From Fusibacter ferrireducens (GTDB lineage Bacteria; Bacillota; Clostridia; Peptostreptococcales; Acidaminobacteraceae): DNA of 64,000 bases. The DNA lies in assembly GCF_015352425.1 (NCBI RefSeq), contig NZ_JADKNH010000007.1, positions 62,001 to 126,000 on the forward strand. The letters are read 5' to 3'. The notes beneath the pieces were generated by a model. That model ran no database searches. It saw only the letters and a program-made list of their open reading frames with translations, and was not told where the DNA came from. Each line of letters opens with the position of its first letter. Position 1 is the stretch's first letter. The position numbers were made by a program, and so were the translations under genes. Below, piece by piece: positions 59,837 to 64,000 of the stretch.

Positions 59837-59917
59837 GCTTTAAGATGCACACTCTTAAAGCCTTTTTTCAGGGGTAATCCATATCCAATTGTATCTCTTA
59901 TTGCAGATCACATTGTC
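59837..59917 (-). repeat. Terminator-bearing 80-bp repeat, copy 2
   Basis: GGCTTTAAGA/TCTTAAAGCC hairpin then the CAGGGGTAATCCATATCC segment, 79 of 81 positions as in 52256-52335. It is a terminator for the substrate-binding protein gene on the minus strand and possibly for the UxaA gene on the plus strand. Confidence 0.92.
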
Positions 59918-59967
59918 CCTCTTATTATAGATCATATAATAACAGGACTAATTTTCAATAATTCATT

Positions 59968-61569
59968 CTAATTCTTATCCAAATCCGCTGTAATTACATA
60001 ATAATCACAAGGATGTGCAACTAAACCTGTAACACCTTTACCCGATACGATGGACATCTTTAAATGAGATGCGAAAATAAAGCCGTTATCATCCAAGAGG
60101 ATCTGAGTCATTTGGGTTGCAAGTCTTTCTCGTTCAGCATCATCAAAGGATAAGCTCATTTGTTTTTCCAACGCTTCCAGTTCATCGTTATGGTAACCAC
60201 CACGGTTTTTGGTGGACGTATCCAAGCAGTGAGTGGTAAAGAAATACTCGGGATCTCCTGTTGGCGCACATACAAACGCACTTGCATAGATATCCCAATC
60301 TCCACTAGTAAGAACATCTTTAGAATTAGCTGTACAGTTCACCACTACATCAATCCCTATCTTTTTCATAGAGGCTTGTACACTCTCTGCCAGCAACGGA
60401 AGCTCTTGACGACTCGGATAGGTCAACCATCTGATTGTCAATTTCTCACCGTTTTTATCCACATAACCGTCTCCATCCGTGTCTGTCCACCCTGATTTTG
60501 AAAGCAAATCTTTTGAGGCTTCTAAATCATATGGCTGTGCTTTCACTGTGGAATCTCCAAAGGCAAAACTTGCAGGAAACGGTCCAACAGCTGCTGTGCC
60601 ATTTCCATTCAATAAAACCTTCGTAAAACTTTCTTTATCAATGGCGCCTGCAATGGCTGCACGTACATTCGCATCTTGTAGCGCCTCTGTCTTATAGTTG
60701 ATCTGTCCAAAAAACGACCTTGAAGTTGCAACTGAAGAAATGCTATAGGGTTCATTAGATAGCAATGGTAAACTTGCATAAGGCAGTCCATAAGCACCGT
60801 CTAGTTCACCAGACTGCATTGCCATCGTCAAAGTATCGCCATTACTAATCGTCTTTACATAAATGGTATCCAGTTTAGGTGTCCCATTCCAATAATTTTT
60901 ATTTTTTATTAAAGTAACCCCTTTATCCGTCTCAACTTTCGTTGCTATATACGGACCAGTACCGGATACATTACCGTCTTCTGTGATCCCTGCTTCCATA
61001 TCAATAATACAGCCATATGGATCAGATAAGTAATTCATCAACGCTGGAACAGGACTTGTGGTCTTGATCGTTAAAACTTGTCCATCTGCAATAATTTCTT
61101 GAATCTTTAAGTCACCACTTGCACGCTTATGAACGGCAACGAGATCCTCTATGCATGCTTTAACTGCTGCTGCATCTAACTTTCGACCACTGCTAAACGT
61201 CACATCATCTTTCAATGTAATCATCCAAGTATTCTCATCCACATTTTTATATTCAGTTGCAAGCCAAGGCTCTAATGCCATTGTGTCAGAGTACTTGAAA
61301 AGTGTCTCTCCAATACCATATCGAATGCAAGCCCATCCTGCATAACCGTTATGTGGATTTACATTTGCCTCATCATTTTCCGCATTAAATGTGGTGTCTC
61401 CGTAAGTGAAAATTTTCTCTTCTGCAATTTTTGTATCGACTTCTCCCGTCTGATTCTCAGAAGAATTGCCTTTAGCTTCTGACGAACTACAACCCACCAC
61501 TAACAATGCAATCGAAACTACTGCCAATAAAACGGTGCTCACTCTTTTCAATAAATGTTTGCTTTTCAT
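59968..61569 (-). CDS. ABC transporter substrate-binding lipoprotein (peptide/nickel family)
   Basis: 533 residues. Lipoprotein signal LLAVVSIALLVVGCSSSE (lipobox LVVGC). SBP_bac_5 features: LEPWLATEYKNVDENTWMIT, LKDDVTFSSGRKLDAAAVKA, VSGTGPYIATKVETDKGVT and NVRAAIAGAIDKESF. This family covers oligopeptide, nickel and opine uptake. Nickel is worth considering because a LarA-like gene is nearby, but no ligand residue was identified. AGGAGG precedes the ATG. It follows two ATPase genes, though about 80 bases away. Confidence 0.9.
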   Translation of the reverse strand: MKSKHLLKRVSTVLLAVVSIALLVVGCSSSEAKGNSSENQTGEVDTKIAEEKIFTYGDTTFNAENDEANVNPHNGYAGWACIRYGIGETLFKYSDTMALEPWLATEYKNVDENTWMITLKDDVTFSSGRKLDAAAVKACIEDLVAVHKRASGDLKIQEIIADGQVLTIKTTSPVPALMNYLSDPYGCIIDMEAGITEDGNVSGTGPYIATKVETDKGVTLIKNKNYWNGTPKLDTIYVKTISNGDTLTMAMQSGELDGAYGLPYASLPLLSNEPYSISSVATSRSFFGQINYKTEALQDANVRAAIAGAIDKESFTKVLLNGNGTAAVGPFPASFAFGDSTVKAQPYDLEASKDLLSKSGWTDTDGDGYVDKNGEKLTIRWLTYPSRQELPLLAESVQASMKKIGIDVVVNCTANSKDVLTSGDWDIYASAFVCAPTGDPEYFFTTHCLDTSTKNRGGYHNDELEALEKQMSLSFDDAERERLATQMTQILLDDNGFIFASHLKMSIVSGKGVTGLVAHPCDYYVITADLDKN

Positions 61570-61650
61570 TATATTATGTCCTCCTATTTACATGCTTTTC
61601 TAGCAATGTTTTTGAAATTACGACAACCAACGCTCAAAAGATGTCATCGC

Positions 61651-62406
61651 TTAAAAAACAGAATCCACCAAAATTTTCGTATAATCCGCCTTTGGATGCT
61701 GAATGATCTGATCTGGTACGCCCTGTTCTATAATTCTCCCCTTATACATTACAAGAACACGATCACAAACCTTCTGCACTAAAGCCAAATCATGACAGAT
61801 TAAAACCAGTGAAAGTCCCTTTTCTCTTTGAAGTCTTTTAAGAAGCGCCATAATCTGAGCCTGTATAGTTACATCCAGCGCGCTAGTCGCCTCATCACAA
61901 ATAATTAGCTGGGGATCTACCGCAAGCGCTCTGGCAATGGCCGCCCTCTGACACTGACCACCACTGACTTCATGAGGATATCTAATCGCATACTCAGGTG
62001 TCAGTTCTACCCTATCAAGCAATTGGTACATACGCTCTTTGGCTTGCTTTCTCCTAATGCCATTATTGATCATACTCTCCATAATGCCATCGCCCAACGT
62101 ACATCTGGGATCAAAAGAATCCTGAGGCGTCTGAAACACCATCTGTATCTTGGTGTAAATTTCACGCCTTTTTCGCCCCTTTAAAGAAAGGATTTCTTGC
62201 TTATCTAAAAACACGTTGCCTGCATCTGGAACCGTGAGCTGTGTAATGATTCTGGCAATAGTACTTTTTCCACAGCCACTCTCGCCCACAAGGCCAAGAC
62301 ATTCACCCCTATTTAAATCAAAGCTTATGCCATCTACTGCCACAAAAGGGACTTTGTTCTTATAGAATGTTTTTTTAAGATCTTTTACTTCTAAAACCGT
62401 CTGCAT
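61651..62406 (-). CDS. ABC transporter ATPase (DppF/NikE-like)
   Basis: 251 residues from the ATG at 62406 (GGGGGG upstream). Walker A GLVGESGCGKSTIARII, ABC signature VSGGQCQRAAIARALAV, Walker B LIICDEATSALD, H-loop ICHDLALVQKV. Second ATPase of a peptide/nickel-type importer. 13 bases after the DppD-like stop. Confidence 0.95.
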   Translation of the reverse strand: MQTVLEVKDLKKTFYKNKVPFVAVDGISFDLNRGECLGLVGESGCGKSTIARIITQLTVPDAGNVFLDKQEILSLKGRKRREIYTKIQMVFQTPQDSFDPRCTLGDGIMESMINNGIRRKQAKERMYQLLDRVELTPEYAIRYPHEVSGGQCQRAAIARALAVDPQLIICDEATSALDVTIQAQIMALLKRLQREKGLSLVLICHDLALVQKVCDRVLVMYKGRIIEQGVPDQIIQHPKADYTKILVDSVF

Positions 62407-62419
62407 GTTGCCCCCCAAG

Positions 62420-63214
62420 TTAATCTTCTCCTCTATTTATGCGAAGCACCGCTCCAATTAATTTCTTTGTATACGGTTCTTGTGGATGATAAATAACATC
62501 CTCCTTTTTACCATATTCAACTAATCGGCCTTGATACATCACAGCAATTTTGTCTGCCATATGTGCCACCACGCCAATATTATGAGTAACCATTGCAATG
62601 GCCATACCATAAAGTTCGTGCATCTTCATCATCTCTCGTACGATTTGCGCTTGCACAGTTACATCCAGTGCACTGGTGGGCTCGTCTGCAAATAGTAAGT
62701 CTGGCTTTAAAATCATGGCCATCATAATCCCCACTCTCTGGTTCATGCCGCCTGAGAGCTCAAATGGATAACTTTTTAAAATTCGATCGCTGTCAGTGAG
62801 ATTCATTTTATCAAAAATCTCACGTGCACGCGTTCTTATTTCTGCTCTGCTGACTCTTTCATGCTGAGTAACGCTTTCATAAAGTTGCTCTTCAATAGTA
62901 CGGATAGGACAGAGTACGGCTTCTGTGTTTTGAAAAATCATGCCCATTTCAGGACCTCTCATTTTTCGAATGTCATCATATTTTGCATCAATCACATTAT
63001 GACCTTTATAGTAAATGTCCCCTTTTGTGATCACGCCATTATTCCCCAAAAGTCCCATGGCCGCTTTGATGAGGGTGCTTTTACCGCTACCCGACTCACC
63101 GACGATTCCAAGGACTTCTCCTGGCTTCATCTGGAAAGACACATCATGAACGACTGGCCTTCCTGAATAGCTGACTTCAACATGTTGTACATCCAACAAT
63201 GGTTTTGTCATCAT
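62420..63214 (-). CDS. ABC transporter ATPase (DppD/NikD-like)
   Basis: 264 residues from the ATG at 63214. Walker A GIVGESGSGKSTLIKAAMGL, ABC signature LSGGMNQRVGIMMAMIL, Walker B LLFADEPTSALD, H-loop VTHNIGVVA. C-terminal KEDVIYHPQEPYTKKLIGAV is typical for this importer type. Starts two bases after the permease stop. Confidence 0.95.
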   Translation of the reverse strand: MMTKPLLDVQHVEVSYSGRPVVHDVSFQMKPGEVLGIVGESGSGKSTLIKAAMGLLGNNGVITKGDIYYKGHNVIDAKYDDIRKMRGPEMGMIFQNTEAVLCPIRTIEEQLYESVTQHERVSRAEIRTRAREIFDKMNLTDSDRILKSYPFELSGGMNQRVGIMMAMILKPDLLFADEPTSALDVTVQAQIVREMMKMHELYGMAIAMVTHNIGVVAHMADKIAVMYQGRLVEYGKKEDVIYHPQEPYTKKLIGAVLRINRGED

Positions 63215-63216
63215 AT

Positions 63217-64000
63217 TCACCACTTTCCTTTTTTCTGTCTTGGATCAAGCACATCACGCACTGCATCACCGAAAAGGTTGAAAACCATAACCGTAAGAAA
63301 GATCGCTAATCCGGTTCCCATAATGGTCCAAGGTGCCGTTTGAATCATACTTCTTCCATTGCTCATCATAGAGCCCCACTCAGCAACAGGTGGTGATGCG
63401 CCAAGTCCCAGAAAAGACAATCCTGCGATTTCCATCATCATGGTGCCAATATCTAAAACAGCTGTTATTATAATCGTGCTGACAATATTCGGTAGCACAT
63501 GCTTAAAAATAATCTTGCCTGTACTTGATCCAGCAAGTTTGGCCGCCGCTATATAAGTTGTATTCTTAATCATCATGACTTGACTTCTTGCAATTCTGGC
63601 GTACTTGGGCCAAGAGATACATGAAAGTGCTATAATAGCACTTATGAGACCACCACGCATTACGCTTGCAACTGCAATGGCGAACACCATGCCTGGAAAA
63701 GATAGAAATACATCGGAAAACCGCATCAAAATAGAATCCAATCTGCCGCCGTGATAACCACAGAGTACCCCTATCGCACTGCCAACTACTGAAACGATCG
63801 CTACGAGAAAAAGAGTCGCAAAAATTGTTGTCTGAGAGCCCATAATCACGCGAGAAAACATATCTCTTCCGTATAGATCAGTGCCCATCAGATGGTTTGC
63901 ACTCGGTGGTTTAAGAGAATTCTCCAAATCTTGTATGTAAGGATCATAAGGCGTCAAATGCGGTGCAAATGCCGCCACCAAAAGGAGACATCCCACCATC
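63217..64000 (-). CDS. ABC transporter permease (DppC/NikC-like), cut by window edge
   Basis: At least 260 residues; the N-terminus lies beyond the window. Helices and the EAA loop: AAKLAGSSTGKIIFKHVLPN. Motifs LMGTDLYGRDMFSRVIMGSQ and SFLGLGASPPVAEWGSMMSN are common in DppC-type permeases. The visible ATG close to the edge is probably internal, since DppC proteins usually have ~35 residues before the first helix. Partner permease presumably lies off-window. Confidence 0.92.
   Translation of the reverse strand, partial: MVGCLLLVAAFAPHLTPYDPYIQDLENSLKPPSANHLMGTDLYGRDMFSRVIMGSQTTIFATLFLVAIVSVVGSAIGVLCGYHGGRLDSILMRFSDVFLSFPGMVFAIAVASVMRGGLISAIIALSCISWPKYARIARSQVMMIKNTTYIAAAKLAGSSTGKIIFKHVLPNIVSTIIITAVLDIGTMMMEIAGLSFLGLGASPPVAEWGSMMSNGRSMIQTAPWTIMGTGLAIFLTVMVFNLFGDAVRDVLDPRQKKGKW

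Overview
The window is AT-rich, codes on both strands and uses strong Shine-Dalgarno sites (GGAGG/AAGGAG) and sigma-A-type promoters. Gene content (PBSX-like contractile tail genes, SLH surface protein, Tm-1/PEP-hydrolase pair, CoA-disulfide reductase with rhodaneses, IclR-controlled hydroxy-acid genes) points to a member of the Clostridia. I cannot name the genus. I see no rRNA, tRNA or CRISPR array.

Region 1 (1-17120) is a phage-tail-like particle locus. A late operon on the minus strand runs from a sigma-like/ArpU-type activator (15584-16012) through tail terminator, sheath, tube, tail-assembly chaperone with a predicted -1 frameshift, tape measure, LysM baseplate protein, XkdQ/R/S/T/U-like baseplate proteins, two fibres, and an amidase/holin lysis cassette. 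There is no integrase, terminase, portal or capsid gene between the regulators, so I read it as an R-type tailocin. XRE-repressor/ImmA pairs sit at both ends. A 28-bp box is present in near-identical copies ahead of the activator and ahead of the tail genes, with an intrinsic terminator between the second copy and the tail genes.

Region 2 (17142-30180) is chromosomal accessory DNA: a GntR-controlled transporter plus M14-like carboxypeptidase operon with a clear promoter and operator; a DUF5698/DUF2179 membrane protein; a 101-bp-period tandem repeat; a GNAT acetyltransferase; a cluster of a PEP-hydrolase-family TIM barrel, a Tm-1-like (UPF0261) protein and a PEP-hydrolase-AraC fusion; an unknown membrane protein; two tandem EamA transporters; and a TetR/GNAT operon with a palindromic operator.

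Region 3 (30280-44910) is mostly surface and membrane: a 2050-residue secreted PKD/RCC1-like protein paired with an SLH protein, a tandemly duplicated cassette encoding 48-residue paralogues, a ClC channel, a soluble chemotaxis receptor, a UTRA regulator remnant next to a MITE-like element, a YczE-like membrane protein, a predicted 35-residue gene and an Asp-box (BNR) protein.

Region 4 (44918-64000) is metabolic: CoA-disulfide reductase with two rhodanese domains behind a CsoR/CstR-like palindrome; nadD; an AraC regulator; five co-directional genes I cannot assign, one of them MoaB/CinA-like; then an IclR regulator divergent from a six-gene operon (HAD dehalogenase type II, IlvD/Edd dehydratase, D-2-hydroxyacid dehydrogenase, LarA-like protein, UxaA-type small and large subunits) for an unidentified hydroxy- or sugar-acid. 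This block is flanked by two nearly identical 80-bp terminator-bearing repeats. The window ends in a peptide/nickel-type ABC transporter whose permease runs off the edge.
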